DNA of 64,000 nt from Streptomyces sp. NBC_01754 (GCF_035918015.1 NZ_CP109132.1:2790001-2854000), one strand, 5' to 3'. Counted from the stretch's first letter, positions 25,540-34,954 are shown. Program-made: numbers and translations. The notes: a model not told the origin generated them from the letters alone.

Positions 25540-27951
25540 TCACCGTCCGGCGGAGTCGTTGACGCACCGCAGAACGGGTGCCGTTCCCAGCGCGTCCGGG
25601 TCCTCCAGAACCGCCCCCGTGACGTGGAGGACGGCACGCTCCCCGGGCAGCAGGGTGATGAGCATGTCGTCCACCTCCGCCGCCGGGTCCAGCCGGTCGG
25701 GGAAGAGCGCGAGGTCCCGGAGCAGGGTCCGGGCGGTCACCGTGACCTGGTATCCGGCCGCCGGATCGTCGCCCTGGGTGACCGTGACGTCGTACCGGGC
25801 CGGCGGCAGCGCGAGGCGGGTGTCCTCCTCGTAGAACTCCAGCGTCCGCAGGCCGTCCAGCTCCGCCACCAGCACCTCGCGGGTACCGTCCCCCGGGGTG
25901 GCGACGGAGGCGGGCAGGGGTACCCGGGTGACGTCGCGGGGCGCCGTGGAGACCACGGCCTCCTCCTCGGCCAGCACCGTGCCGTCCAGGCCGCGCCGGG
26001 TCAGCCGCAGGGTGCCCTCCCAGGTGCCGGGCGCGTCGTTGACGAGGTGCAGCGCGCCGTCGCGTACGGCCATCAGACGGTCCGCGTACACCTGACGCAG
26101 CGCGTACCACAGGGGCTTGCGGCGGCCGTCGCCATCCACGGCGGCCCAGGAGACGACCGGCCAGCAGTCGTTGAGCTGCCAGACGATCGCGCCCATGCAG
26201 TACGGGGTGTGCGAGCGGAAGTGGCGGATGCCGAAGGCCACGGCCCGGGCCTGGTTGAGCTGGGTGAGCCAGTGCCAGTCGTCGAAGGAGGATGCGTCGG
26301 GCAGCGGGAGGTGGTCGCCGAGGCCGCGCAGCAGTTTGGCGTCGCCGTCCTCGGCCTTCTGGTGGTGGGCGACCAGGGGGGCGTCCGGGGCGAGCGGACC
26401 GCTCACGGCGCGGCGCAGGGTGGCGTACGCGGGCGGGCCCTGGAAGCCGAACTCCGCGACGAAGCGGTGGGCGGTGTCGGCGTAGTGGCGGTAGTCCACG
26501 CGGTTCCACACGTCCCAGAGATGGACGGTGCCCCGGGCGGGGTCCTGCGGGGGCAGCTCGGGGGAACCGGAGTAGGGCGAGCCCGGCCAGTAGGGGCGGG
26601 TCGGGTCGGTCTCGGCGCACAGGGCGGGCAGCAGTTCGTGGTAGTAGCCGTACCCCCAGGTGCGGCCGTCCAGCTTCTCCTGCCAGCCCCAGTCGGCGTG
26701 GCCCTCCAGGTTCTCGTTGTTGCCGCACCAAAGGACCAGCGAGGGGTGCGGGGCGAGCCGGACCAGATTCTCCCGTACCTCGGCGGCCACCTCGTCGTAC
26801 AGCGGCTGCTCCTCCGGGTAGGCGGCACAGGCGAACGGGAAGTCCTGCCAGACCAGCAGCCCCTTCTCGTCGCAGAGTTCGTAGAAGTCGTCGCTCTCGT
26901 AGAGCCCGCCGCCCCAGACCCGGATCAGGTTGACGTTCGCCGCGAGGGCCTGGTCCAGGCGGTCGGAGACGCGCTGACGGGTGAGGCGGGCCGGGAAGCA
27001 GTCGTCGGGGATCCAGTTCACGCCGCGTACGAAGACCGGCTCGTCGTTGACGGAGATCCGGAACGCCTCACGGTCCAGGGTGACGCCCCGGAAGCCGGTC
27101 CTGCCGTTCCAGGTGTCCTCGCCGAGGCGGACGGTGACGTCGTACAACGGCTGTTCGCCGTGGCTGTGCGGCCACCAGGGCTCGGCGTCGGGGACCTGGA
27201 GGGTGACCGAGACGCGGTGCTCGTCCTGCGAGACGGTGAAGACGGCGCCCGAGCCGGCCACGGCGACCGAGCCCGACAGCTCCGCGAGGCCGTCGTGCTC
27301 CACGTCCAGGGTGACGGCCAGGCGCGGCACCCCGGCGTCGTCGAGGTCGCCCAGCACCTTGACGGCGGCGATGCGGTGGCCGGTCCAGGACTCCAGGGCG
27401 ACCGGGCGCCAGATGCCGGAGGTGACCAGCGTCGGGCCCCAGTCCCAGCCGAAGTTGCAGGCCATCTTGCGGATGAACGCGTACGGCTCGGCGTACGCGC
27501 CCGGCCGGTCGCCCAGCTTCTCGCGCAGCGCCTCGGCGTAGGTGTACGGGGCGGTGAAGCGGACCTGGAGCGTGTTGGTGCCCTCACGCAGCAGCGGGCG
27601 GACCGGGAAGCGGTAGCTCCGGTGCTGGTTGGCGGTGGAGCCGACCTCGGTGCCGTTGAGCAGGACGGTGGCGACGGTGTCGAGGCCGTCGAAGCACAGG
27701 TCGGTGGAGGTGTGCCCGTCCTCGGACCAGTCGAAGTCGGTGCGGTAGGTCCAGTCGGTGCGGCCGATCCAGCCGAGCCGCGTCTCGTTGTCGTCCAGGT
27801 AGGGGTCGTCGATCAGTCCGGCGGCCAGCAGGTCGGTGTGGACGCAGCCGGGCACGGTCGCCGGGACGCCCCCGGCCGGGAGCTCCACGGGGACGGGGCC
27901 GTCGGCGGTCAGGGTCCAGCCGTCGTGCAGGGGCAGGTGGCGAAGGCTCAC
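25540..27951 (-). CDS. Beta-mannosidase, glycoside hydrolase family 2
   Basis: An 803-aa GH2 enzyme predicted to release mannose from the non-reducing end of beta-mannosides. The N-terminal sugar-binding domain has VPGCVHTDLLAAGLIDDPYL. Next come the jelly-roll and Ig-like domains. In the TIM barrel GVNWIPDDCFPARL, NLIRVWGGGLYESDDFYELC and LWCGNNENLEGHADWGW (acid/base Glu in NNE) are beta-mannosidase signatures, and FVAEFGFQGPP carries the nucleophile Glu. No signal peptide, so it acts inside the cell on imported oligosaccharides. The GTG start overlaps the ATPase stop as GTGA. It is the last gene of the LacI-controlled transporter operon. Confidence 0.93.
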   Translation of the reverse strand: MSLRHLPLHDGWTLTADGPVPVELPAGGVPATVPGCVHTDLLAAGLIDDPYLDDNETRLGWIGRTDWTYRTDFDWSEDGHTSTDLCFDGLDTVATVLLNGTEVGSTANQHRSYRFPVRPLLREGTNTLQVRFTAPYTYAEALREKLGDRPGAYAEPYAFIRKMACNFGWDWGPTLVTSGIWRPVALESWTGHRIAAVKVLGDLDDAGVPRLAVTLDVEHDGLAELSGSVAVAGSGAVFTVSQDEHRVSVTLQVPDAEPWWPHSHGEQPLYDVTVRLGEDTWNGRTGFRGVTLDREAFRISVNDEPVFVRGVNWIPDDCFPARLTRQRVSDRLDQALAANVNLIRVWGGGLYESDDFYELCDEKGLLVWQDFPFACAAYPEEQPLYDEVAAEVRENLVRLAPHPSLVLWCGNNENLEGHADWGWQEKLDGRTWGYGYYHELLPALCAETDPTRPYWPGSPYSGSPELPPQDPARGTVHLWDVWNRVDYRHYADTAHRFVAEFGFQGPPAYATLRRAVSGPLAPDAPLVAHHQKAEDGDAKLLRGLGDHLPLPDASSFDDWHWLTQLNQARAVAFGIRHFRSHTPYCMGAIVWQLNDCWPVVSWAAVDGDGRRKPLWYALRQVYADRLMAVRDGALHLVNDAPGTWEGTLRLTRRGLDGTVLAEEEAVVSTAPRDVTRVPLPASVATPGDGTREVLVAELDGLRTLEFYEEDTRLALPPARYDVTVTQGDDPAAGYQVTVTARTLLRDLALFPDRLDPAAEVDDMLITLLPGERAVLHVTGAVLEDPDALGTAPVLRCVNDSAGR

Positions 27952-28847
27952 GTGAGGTTCCTTCCGCAGTCGGGGAGGTGGGCGCAGGCGACGAAGTGGT
28001 CCGGCTCGGTCTCGTACAGATCCACCCCGGATCCGGCCGCCCCGCCCGCGTGGTAGGCGCAGCTTTCCACCGGAGCGGCCTCGGTCCAGGGCTGGTTGAG
28101 CCGGGGCACGGCGGCCAGGAGCGTACGGGTGTAGGGGTGCAACGGGTTGCCGAACACCTTCTGGGTGTCTCCGCGTTCCACCACGCGGCCGCCGCGGAGC
28201 ACCACGGTCTTCTCGGCGAGGTAGGTGCCCAGCGAGAGGTCGTGGGTGATGTAGAGGACGCCCAGACCGCGTTCCTTGAGTCCCGCGAGGAGGTTCAGCA
28301 CGTCGATGCGGGTGGAGGCGTCGAGCATGCTGGTGATCTCGTCGGCGACCAGGAAGCGCAGGTCGAGCAGGAGCGCGCGGGCGATCAGCAGGCGCTGGAG
28401 CTGGCCGCCGCTGAGCTGGTGCGGGTAGCGGCCCAGCACCTGGCCGGGGTCCAGACGTACGTCCCGTACGGCCCGCTCCACGCGGTCGGCCCACTCCTTG
28501 TCGCCGACGCCCGGGTGGTAGGCGCGGCGGACGAGGGCGAAGACGCGGTCGGCCTTGAAGACCGGGTTGTAGCAGCTGAAGGGGTCCTGGAAGACGCCCT
28601 GGACCCGGCGGTAGAAGTCCTTGCCGGGCCGGACCCGCTCGCCGTCCAGGGTGAGGCTGCCGGAGCTGACCTGGGTGAGGCCGAGCACCATGCGGCCGAT
28701 GGTGGACTTGCCGCTGCCGCTCTCGCCGATGAGGGAGACGAGTTCGCCGGGGGCCGCCGTGAAGGACACCCGGTCGACGGCGGTGGTGGAGCCGCCGCCG
28801 AAGGCACCGGCCCGGAAGGTCTTGGTGACACGGTCGAGGGTGAGCAT
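27948..28847 (-). CDS. Oligopeptide/oligosaccharide ABC transporter ATPase (DppF-like)
   Basis: A 299-aa ATPase of the peptide/nickel/oligosaccharide importer class. Walker A is GESGSGKST, the Q-loop region is QGVFQDPFSCYNPVFKADRV, the signature is LSGGQLQR, Walker B is LVADEIT, and the switch His is in YITHDLS. The C-terminus has the oligopeptide-ATPase tail with cysteines (VACAHLPDCGRN). The ATG at 28847 has GGAAGG upstream, and the frame before it is not family-like. ATGA overlap with the preceding ATPase and GTGA overlap with the mannosidase place it firmly in the operon. Its partner is the second ATPase. Confidence 0.92.
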   Translation of the reverse strand: MLTLDRVTKTFRAGAFGGGSTTAVDRVSFTAAPGELVSLIGESGSGKSTIGRMVLGLTQVSSGSLTLDGERVRPGKDFYRRVQGVFQDPFSCYNPVFKADRVFALVRRAYHPGVGDKEWADRVERAVRDVRLDPGQVLGRYPHQLSGGQLQRLLIARALLLDLRFLVADEITSMLDASTRIDVLNLLAGLKERGLGVLYITHDLSLGTYLAEKTVVLRGGRVVERGDTQKVFGNPLHPYTRTLLAAVPRLNQPWTEAAPVESCAYHAGGAAGSGVDLYETEPDHFVACAHLPDCGRNLT

Positions 28848-29791
28848 CAGGCCGCCTTCCAGCATGCGACGGTGTGGCGGGGGGCGATCTCGACGGCGGG
28901 CGGGTCCTCGGCACACCGCGCGTCGGCGAGGGGGCAGCGGTCGCGGAAGCGGCATCCGGCCGGCGGGTTCAGCAGGGAGGGCGGGGAACCCTCGATGCCG
29001 CTGAGCGGCTTGTCCGTGTACCGGGCGCCCACCTGGGGCAGCGAGCCGATCAGCATCCTGGTGTACGGGTGGCGCGGCTCGGTGGTCAGGACCTTCGTGG
29101 GGGCCTTCTCGGCGAGCCTGCCCGCGTACATCACCATGATCGAGTCGGCGATGTGCGAGGTCAGCCCGAGGTCGTGGGTCACGAAGATCATGCTGGTGAC
29201 CAGGCCCTGGTCGCGCAGTCCGGTGAGGGCGCCGACGACGGCCTGCTGGTTGGAGACGTCCAGGGCCGAGGTGACCTCGTCGGCGACGAGGACGGAGGGG
29301 TCCAGGAGGGTGGAGATCACCATGACGGTGCGCTGTTTCATACCGCCGGACAGCTCGATCGGGTAGCGGTCCAGGACATCGGGCTCCAGGCCCACCAGGG
29401 CGAGCCTGCGGTGCAGTTCCTCCGTGTCCACGCCCACCCCGCGCGAGGCGAGGAGTTCGCGGATCATGCGGCCGATGCGGCGGGTCGGGTTGAGGGCGCT
29501 CATCGAGTACTGCGGGACGAGCGAGATCTTGTGGAAGCGGTAGGCGTTCATCGCGCGGTCGTCGGCGAGCGGCAGCTCGTCGCCGTCCAGGGTGACGGAG
29601 CCGCCCGCGTGCCGCATCCGGCCGTCGAGCCGGATCAGGGACTTGCCCAGCGTGGTCTTGCCGCAGCCGGACTCGCCCGCCAGGCCCAGGATCTCGCCGT
29701 CCGCGAGGCCGAAGCTGACGCCGTCCAGGGCCCGGACCTCGCCCCGCAGCGTGCGGTAGTGGACCCGCAGGTCGTCGACGGTCAGGGTCAT
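28847..29791 (-). CDS. Oligopeptide/oligosaccharide ABC transporter ATPase (DppD-like)
   Basis: A 314-aa ATPase. Walker A is GESGCGKTT, the signature is ELSGGMKQR, Walker B is LVADEVT, and the H-loop is FVTHDLGL. The C-terminal oligo_HPY region (TEPRHPYTRMLIGSLPQVGA) ends with the cysteine cluster CRFRDRCPLADARC, which in this family can bind a 4Fe-4S cluster. ATG start at 29791, four bases after the permease stop. It works as a heterodimer with the next ATPase to power import by the two permeases. Confidence 0.93.
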   Translation of the reverse strand: MTLTVDDLRVHYRTLRGEVRALDGVSFGLADGEILGLAGESGCGKTTLGKSLIRLDGRMRHAGGSVTLDGDELPLADDRAMNAYRFHKISLVPQYSMSALNPTRRIGRMIRELLASRGVGVDTEELHRRLALVGLEPDVLDRYPIELSGGMKQRTVMVISTLLDPSVLVADEVTSALDVSNQQAVVGALTGLRDQGLVTSMIFVTHDLGLTSHIADSIMVMYAGRLAEKAPTKVLTTEPRHPYTRMLIGSLPQVGARYTDKPLSGIEGSPPSLLNPPAGCRFRDRCPLADARCAEDPPAVEIAPRHTVACWKAA

Positions 29792-29795
29792 GGGT

Positions 29796-30713
29796 TCAGG
29801 ACTCCCTCAGCTTCGGGTTGAAGACCTCGTCGAGGCCGACGTTGGCGACGTAGAGCGCGCCGACGATCGCGGTGATCCCGGCGCCCGGCGGGATGAACCA
29901 CCACCACATGCCGAGTTGGAGCGCGCTCCACTGCTGGGCGCTCTGGAGCATCAGGCCGAGGGAGACGCCCTCGGTCGGGCCGAGCCCGATGAAGTCCAGC
30001 GAGGAGGCGATCAGGATGGATCCGCCGAAGAGCAGGATGAACATCATGAAGAGGTAGGAGCTCATGTTGGGCGCGATCTCGCGGAAGACGATCCGCCAGG
30101 TGCCGCTGCCGCTGAGCCGCGCCAGGTCCACGAACTCCCGGGTGCGCAGCGAGAAGGTCTGCGCCCGGATGGCGCGCGCCGCCCACGGCCAGGAGGTGAG
30201 CCCGATGAACAGGCCCTGCACGGCGACGCTGCGCACCCCCAGGTACGCGTTGATGATCAGCAGCACCGCGAGGGCGGGGATCACCAGCACGACGTTGGTG
30301 AGCATGTTGAGGACCTCGTCCACGAGGCCGCCCCGGTAGCCGGCCAGGAAGCCGACCAGCATGGCGATGACGGCGGCGATCGCCCCGCCGACGACACCGA
30401 CCAGGAAGGTGGCGCGCAGCCCGTGCACGAACTGCGCGTACACGTCCTGGCCGAAGGTGGTGGTGCCCATCCAGTACGTGCCGTCGGGCGGGGAGGCCTG
30501 CGGGCCGACGTACTCGTTGGGGTTGCCGTTGTCGAGCAGCATCGGGCCGACGAGGCCGATCGCGAGCAGGATCACGACGAGGGAGAAGCCGATGAGCAGC
30601 TTGGGGTTGCGTACGGCGTAGTGCAGCCACTCGCTGCCGGGCCGGGCCGCCGGGGACGAGGGGGCGGCGGCCGGGGCGGCGGTCTCCGGCGCCGGGTCGG
30701 ACGGTGTGCTCAT
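29796..30713 (-). CDS. ABC transporter permease (DppC/OppC-like)
   Basis: A 305-aa inner-membrane permease. A Pro/Ala-rich cytosolic N-terminus is followed by a first helix (LLIGFSLVVILLAIGLVGPM), an extracytoplasmic loop with GTTTFGQDVYAQFVHGLRAT, and further helices (FLVGVVGGAIAAVIAMLVGF, ALAVLLIINAYLGV). The EAA-type coupling motif region is seen in FVDLARLSGSGTWRIVFREI. ATG at 30713 overlaps the DppB-like stop as ATGA. It pairs with that gene to form the channel. Confidence 0.92.
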   Translation of the reverse strand: MSTPSDPAPETAAPAAAPSSPAARPGSEWLHYAVRNPKLLIGFSLVVILLAIGLVGPMLLDNGNPNEYVGPQASPPDGTYWMGTTTFGQDVYAQFVHGLRATFLVGVVGGAIAAVIAMLVGFLAGYRGGLVDEVLNMLTNVVLVIPALAVLLIINAYLGVRSVAVQGLFIGLTSWPWAARAIRAQTFSLRTREFVDLARLSGSGTWRIVFREIAPNMSSYLFMMFILLFGGSILIASSLDFIGLGPTEGVSLGLMLQSAQQWSALQLGMWWWFIPPGAGITAIVGALYVANVGLDEVFNPKLRES

Positions 30714-31705
30714 GACGTGCCTCCTGCCATGCCCGTACGGGTGCGGGGGTCGACGACGACGTACACGACGTCGATGAGGAAGTTGGCGATCAGCACGCCG
30801 ATGACGATGAACAGGAACGCGCCCTGGAGCAGGAAGAAGTCCTGGTTCTGGATCGCGGCCAGGATCAGCGAGCCGAGCCCCGGATAGGCGAAGACGATCT
30901 CGGTGACGAGCGCTCCGGCGACCAGCACGCCCAGTTGCAGCGCGAGACCGGTGACCTGGGGCAGGACGGCGTTGCGGAAGGCGTAGCGGCGGATGAGCCG
31001 CTGGGGTGCGCCGAGGGCCGACAGATAGGAGGAGTAGTCGGACTCCAGTTCGTAGATGATCATGTTGCGCATCCCGATCGCCCAGCCGCCGAGCGCGACC
31101 AGGAAGAGGGAGAGGAACGGCAGCACCCAGTGGTGGAGCGCGTCCAGCGCGAAGTCGGCGTTCCATCCGGGCTGGATGTCCAGGCTGTAGCCGCCCGACA
31201 GCGGGAACCAGCCGGCCTGCCCGCCGAGGGCCCAGGCGAGGATCACGGCGATCCACATGTACGGCATCGCGGTCAGCAGGTAGCCGACCGGCAGCACGGT
31301 GTTGTCCAGCACCTTGCGGCGGGCGGAGAGCGCGCCGATCCAGTTGCCGGCGAACCAGCTGAGCAGGACGGACGGGATCATCAGCCCCAGGGTGTACGGC
31401 AGCGCGTCCAGCAGGACGTCACCGACGGGCGTGGGGAAGACCCAGATGGAGATGCCGAAGTCGCCCTGGAGGAGTGCTCCCCAGAAGTGCAGGTACTGCT
31501 GCCACAGGGGTTCGTCGAAGCCGAACAGGTTGGTGTAGTAGGTACGCATCGCCTCGGCGGCCTCGGGCTGCGAGACGCGGGCCCGGGCCACCATCCCCGC
31601 CACCGGGTCGCCGGGCATGAAGCGCGGGATCATCCAGTTGACGGTGACGGCGACGACGAAGGTCAGTGCGTAGACGAATAGTTTGCGGGCGAAGTAGCGG
31701 CGCAC
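30710..31705 (-). CDS. ABC transporter permease (DppB/OppB-like)
   Basis: A 331-aa permease with the typical first helix (LFVYALTFVVAVTVNWMIPR) followed by FMPGDPVAGMV, the conserved GDP motif of OppB/DppB proteins. The coupling helix region is SYLSALGAPQRLIRRYAFRN. The C-terminal helices are FLFIVIGVLIANFLIDVVYV, ending near DPRTRTG. ATG start at 31705. It is 92 bp downstream of the binding-protein gene and translationally coupled to the second permease. Confidence 0.92.
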   Translation of the reverse strand: MRRYFARKLFVYALTFVVAVTVNWMIPRFMPGDPVAGMVARARVSQPEAAEAMRTYYTNLFGFDEPLWQQYLHFWGALLQGDFGISIWVFPTPVGDVLLDALPYTLGLMIPSVLLSWFAGNWIGALSARRKVLDNTVLPVGYLLTAMPYMWIAVILAWALGGQAGWFPLSGGYSLDIQPGWNADFALDALHHWVLPFLSLFLVALGGWAIGMRNMIIYELESDYSSYLSALGAPQRLIRRYAFRNAVLPQVTGLALQLGVLVAGALVTEIVFAYPGLGSLILAAIQNQDFFLLQGAFLFIVIGVLIANFLIDVVYVVVDPRTRTGMAGGTS

Positions 31706-31797
31706 GGGAGCCCCCGGGATGGAGAGCCCCGCCGTACACGCGCCGGTCAGGTCGGAGCGCGCACGGCGGGGCGGTCATGGAGTGGAGAACTGCGGGC

Positions 31798-33531
31798 TCA
31801 CTTGGCGGGCTTGATCTGGGTGAGCGTCTCGAAGCCGCCCATCTCCAGCCAGTTGCGCCACAGGGCCGGTGCGCTCCTGGGGGCTCCGTCGGCGTCCGAG
31901 GGCCAGTTCGTCCAGTTCCCGGTGGTGGACTGCGCCCACAGGCCGTTGTACCAGAGCGGGATGATGGGCATCTCGGTGAGCTGGATGTCCTGGATCTCGG
32001 AGATCACGCTCTTCATGCCCGCCGTGTCGTCGGTCTTGACCCCGCCGAGCTTCTGCACCAGCTTCCAGGCGTCCTCGTTCTCGTACCGCCCGAAGTTCAC
32101 CGTGTTCTGCTGCTTCTGGACGGGCATCTGGAACATGTACTCGTAGTACGTCCACGGGGTGTTGGACAGCTGGCGCTCGTTGTTGACGACGAGGTCGAAA
32201 TCGCCCTTGCCGCGCTGCTCGTTGAGGGCGTTCTGGTCGGGGAACTCCGTGGTGATCCTGATGCCCACGTCCTTGGCGCCGGCAGCGATGACCTTGGCGG
32301 CCTCCATCCAGTCGGTCCAGCCGGAGGGCACGGCCAGCTTCAGGCTGAGGGGCTCGCCGTCCTTGTTCTCGACGAAGCCGTCGCCGTCCTCGTCCTTGTA
32401 GCCGGCGTCGGCCAGCTCCTTCTTCGCGGCGGTGACATCGTGCTCGAAGCCCTTCTCGGCGATCAGGGCCTTGTCGTCGAACTGCTCCCACTGCGGCAGC
32501 AGGCCGGTCGGTGAAGCGGGCCTGACGAGGTCGCCGTACACGCCCTTGACGATCTTCCCGGTGTCGACGGAGGCCGCCAGCGCCCTGCGGAAGGCGGCGT
32601 CGTCCATCGGCTTCTTGGTGGTGTTGGGCACCAGCCAGGCGGTGTTGGCGGAGAGCATGTAGGGGGCCTCGTCGTAGTACGACACGACCTTCTTGCTCTT
32701 GATCAGCGAGGCGGCGCCCGGCAGGAAGTTGTTGCTGAGGTCGAGCTGACCCTGGCCCAGCTGTCCGATGACCACCTCGTTGCTCGGGTTGGAGACGTCC
32801 ACGACGTAACGGGGGGCGGGCGTCATGCTCAGCGCCTTCGTGCCCCACCAGTCGTCGCGCCGCTCCCACACGACCCGGTCCTGGGTCTTGCTCTTGAGCT
32901 GGTACGCCCCGGTTCCCACCGGCTTGTCGTTGACGCCGTTGAGGATCTCCTCCTCGGTGCGCGCACTCCAGATGTGCTCCGGCACGACCGGCTGGCCGAA
33001 GAGGGTGTAGTCCCACTCCTGGTAGCGGGCCTCCTGGAAGGTGAAGCGGACGGTCGTCTCGTCCACCGCCTCCGCGTCCGCCAGCCAGCTCCACAGCGAG
33101 TGGAAGGAGGAGGCCTCGATCTTGCCGAGCCCGTAGGAGTACGCGACGTCCTTCGCGGTCAGCGGCTTGCCGTCCGCCCAGGTGATGCCCGTGCGCAGCT
33201 TCACGTCATACGTCTTGTCCCCGGTCCAGCTGCCCGACTCCGCGAGCCAGGGCGTCAGCCTGCCCTCGTCCGGGTCGAAGTGGAACAGCGTCTCGTACAC
33301 CAGTCCCTTGGTGCCGGTCGCGTGGTCCCAGTTGCGCAGCGGGTTGTAGTTGGCCGGCGGACCCCACTGGGTGCCCGTCGTGTAGAGCGTCTCGTTGCGC
33401 GGGAGCGAACCGCCCTTGCCGCCGGCCCCGGTGGGACCGCTCGCCGACGAACCGCCCCCCGTGCACGCGGTCGCGGCCAGTCCGAACACGGCGAGCGCCG
33501 CGGTGATCCGCACCCGGGTACGCGTACCCAT
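31798..33531 (-). CDS. Family 5 solute-binding lipoprotein
   Basis: A 577-aa extracellular binding protein (SBP_bac_5). The lipoprotein signal is ITAALAVFGLAATACTGGG, with lipobox LAATAC and lipidated Cys near residue 23. GLVYETLFHFDPDEGRLTPW and WLAESGSWTGDKTYDVKLRT are family hallmarks near the N-terminus of the mature protein. The ATG at 33531 has AAAAGGAGGGG upstream. First gene of the five-gene transporter plus beta-mannosidase operon. Given the mannosidase and the LacI repressor, I infer manno-oligosaccharides rather than peptides as cargo; family 5 proteins for beta-mannobiose are known in Thermotoga. Confidence 0.92.
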   Translation of the reverse strand: MGTRTRVRITAALAVFGLAATACTGGGSSASGPTGAGGKGGSLPRNETLYTTGTQWGPPANYNPLRNWDHATGTKGLVYETLFHFDPDEGRLTPWLAESGSWTGDKTYDVKLRTGITWADGKPLTAKDVAYSYGLGKIEASSFHSLWSWLADAEAVDETTVRFTFQEARYQEWDYTLFGQPVVPEHIWSARTEEEILNGVNDKPVGTGAYQLKSKTQDRVVWERRDDWWGTKALSMTPAPRYVVDVSNPSNEVVIGQLGQGQLDLSNNFLPGAASLIKSKKVVSYYDEAPYMLSANTAWLVPNTTKKPMDDAAFRRALAASVDTGKIVKGVYGDLVRPASPTGLLPQWEQFDDKALIAEKGFEHDVTAAKKELADAGYKDEDGDGFVENKDGEPLSLKLAVPSGWTDWMEAAKVIAAGAKDVGIRITTEFPDQNALNEQRGKGDFDLVVNNERQLSNTPWTYYEYMFQMPVQKQQNTVNFGRYENEDAWKLVQKLGGVKTDDTAGMKSVISEIQDIQLTEMPIIPLWYNGLWAQSTTGNWTNWPSDADGAPRSAPALWRNWLEMGGFETLTQIKPAK

Positions 33532-33628
33532 AGCCCCTCCTTTTCCCCCGCCGTCCCTGCCGAGCGGAGTCACTGAACCGGGTAAGTGCCGTGAAGGTAT
33601 GGGCACCCCGAGGCCGTGTCAAGAGAAC

Positions 33629-33640
33629 GGGAGCGCTCCC
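33629..33640. promoter_or_regulatory. LacI-family operator in the divergent lacI / transporter promoter region
   Basis: GGGAGCGCTCCC is a perfect 12-bp palindrome with the central CG typical of LacI-family sites. With flanks it reads CGGGAGCGCTCCCA, one base off the CebR/CelR box TGGGAGCGCTCCCA. It is 98 bp upstream of the binding-protein start and 111 bp upstream of the repressor start. A second, smaller palindrome AACCGGTT lies at 33732-33739. Confidence 0.75.
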
Positions 33641-33751
33641 ATGAGACTTTCCCCGGGAGCCGGCAAGGGTCTGGACCAGCCAGCGGGAGAGGCGACCGGG
33701 CGGCCTGAAGCTAGGATGCGAAGGGAAGCCGAACCGGTTAAGCGAGGTCAC

Positions 33752-34771
33752 ATGCCCAAACACCGCCCCACGATCGCCGACATCGCGCGCCGCGCCGGGG
33801 TCTCCAAGGTCGCGGTGTCGTACGCGCTCAACGACCGGCCCGGAGTGTCCCCCGCGACCCGCGCCTCCATCAAGGCCATCGCGCAGGAGATCGGCTGGCG
33901 GCCCAACAGCGCCGCCCGCGCTCTCACCCGCGCCCGGGCCGACACCGTGGGCCTGACCCTGTGCCGGCCGGCCCGGATGCTCGGCGCCGAGCCGTTCTTC
34001 ATGGAGCTGATCAGCGGCATCGAGACCGAACTCGCCACCCGTGGCTGCGCCCTCCTCCTCCAGGTCGTCACCGACCCGGCCCAGGAGCTGGAGGTGTACC
34101 GCCGGTGGTGGGGGGAGGGGCGGGTCGACGGCGTCTTCCTCGCCGATGTGCGCTCCCGCGACCCGCGCGTCGAGGGCGTCGCCGGACTGGGCATGCCGGC
34201 CGTGGTGATCGGCCACCCCTCGGCCGCAGGCTCCCTCACGCCCGTGTGGTCCGACGACTCCGCGGCGCTGCGGGACACCCTGACGTACCTGGCGGCGCTC
34301 GGCCACCGCTCCGTGGCCCGGGTCGCGGGCCTTCCCGAGCTGATCCACACCCGGCTGCGCGACCGCGCCCAGTGCGAGATCAGCGCCGAACTGGGCCTGG
34401 ACGAACCGGTGGTCGTGCACACGGACTACTCCGGCGAGGAGGGCGCGCACGCCACCCGGCGGCTCATCAGCTCCCCCGCCCGGCCGACCGCCGTCCTCTA
34501 CGACAACGACATCATGGCCGTCGCGGGGCTCTCGGTCGCCCAGGAGATGGGCCTGGACGTGCCCGCCGACCTCTCGCTCGTCGCCTGGGACGACTCCCAG
34601 CTCTCCCGGGTCGTGCGGCCCGCGCTCACCGCGCTGAGCCGCGACATCCCGGCGTACGGCACCCACGCGGCCCGCACCCTGCTGGCCATGGTGGACGACG
34701 GATCCGCCCCCGGCTTCCAGGACGCCACGGCCCGGCTGGTGCCGCGCGGATCCACCGCGCCGCCCCGCTGA
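33752..34771 (+). CDS. LacI-family transcriptional repressor
   Basis: A 339-aa regulator. The N-terminal HTH is IADIARRAGVSKVAVSYAL with the hinge helix NSAARALTRARADTVGL. The periplasmic-binding-protein-like domain follows (EPFFMELISGIETELATRGC, PTAVLYDNDIMAVAGLSVAQ, DLSLVAWDDSQLSRVVRPAL). ATG at 33752 matches the family N-terminus. Transcribed away from the transporter/beta-mannosidase operon, with a LacI-type palindrome between them, so it very probably represses that operon and itself. The inducer is inferred to be a manno-oligosaccharide or mannobiose. Confidence 0.93.
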   Translation: MPKHRPTIADIARRAGVSKVAVSYALNDRPGVSPATRASIKAIAQEIGWRPNSAARALTRARADTVGLTLCRPARMLGAEPFFMELISGIETELATRGCALLLQVVTDPAQELEVYRRWWGEGRVDGVFLADVRSRDPRVEGVAGLGMPAVVIGHPSAAGSLTPVWSDDSAALRDTLTYLAALGHRSVARVAGLPELIHTRLRDRAQCEISAELGLDEPVVVHTDYSGEEGAHATRRLISSPARPTAVLYDNDIMAVAGLSVAQEMGLDVPADLSLVAWDDSQLSRVVRPALTALSRDIPAYGTHAARTLLAMVDDGSAPGFQDATARLVPRGSTAPPR

Positions 34772-34954
34772 GGACGGACCCCTCTCAGGGTCGGCCTCCT
34801 ACCCGAGGAGTACGCCGCACCCGGGACCGTGCGACTCAAGAGGGCCCCGGGAACGGGCACGGGGACTGACGACGGGGCGGGAAGCGGCCGGGAGGATGAA
34901 GGAGTCCCCGATCGGGCCCGCACCGCCCGAAGTCTTCCGACCCAGGAGAAACCC

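Noticed and set aside
25624..28056. An 810-codon plus-strand open frame opposite the beta-mannosidase
   Set aside because: Shadow frame; all GH2 signatures are on the other strand.
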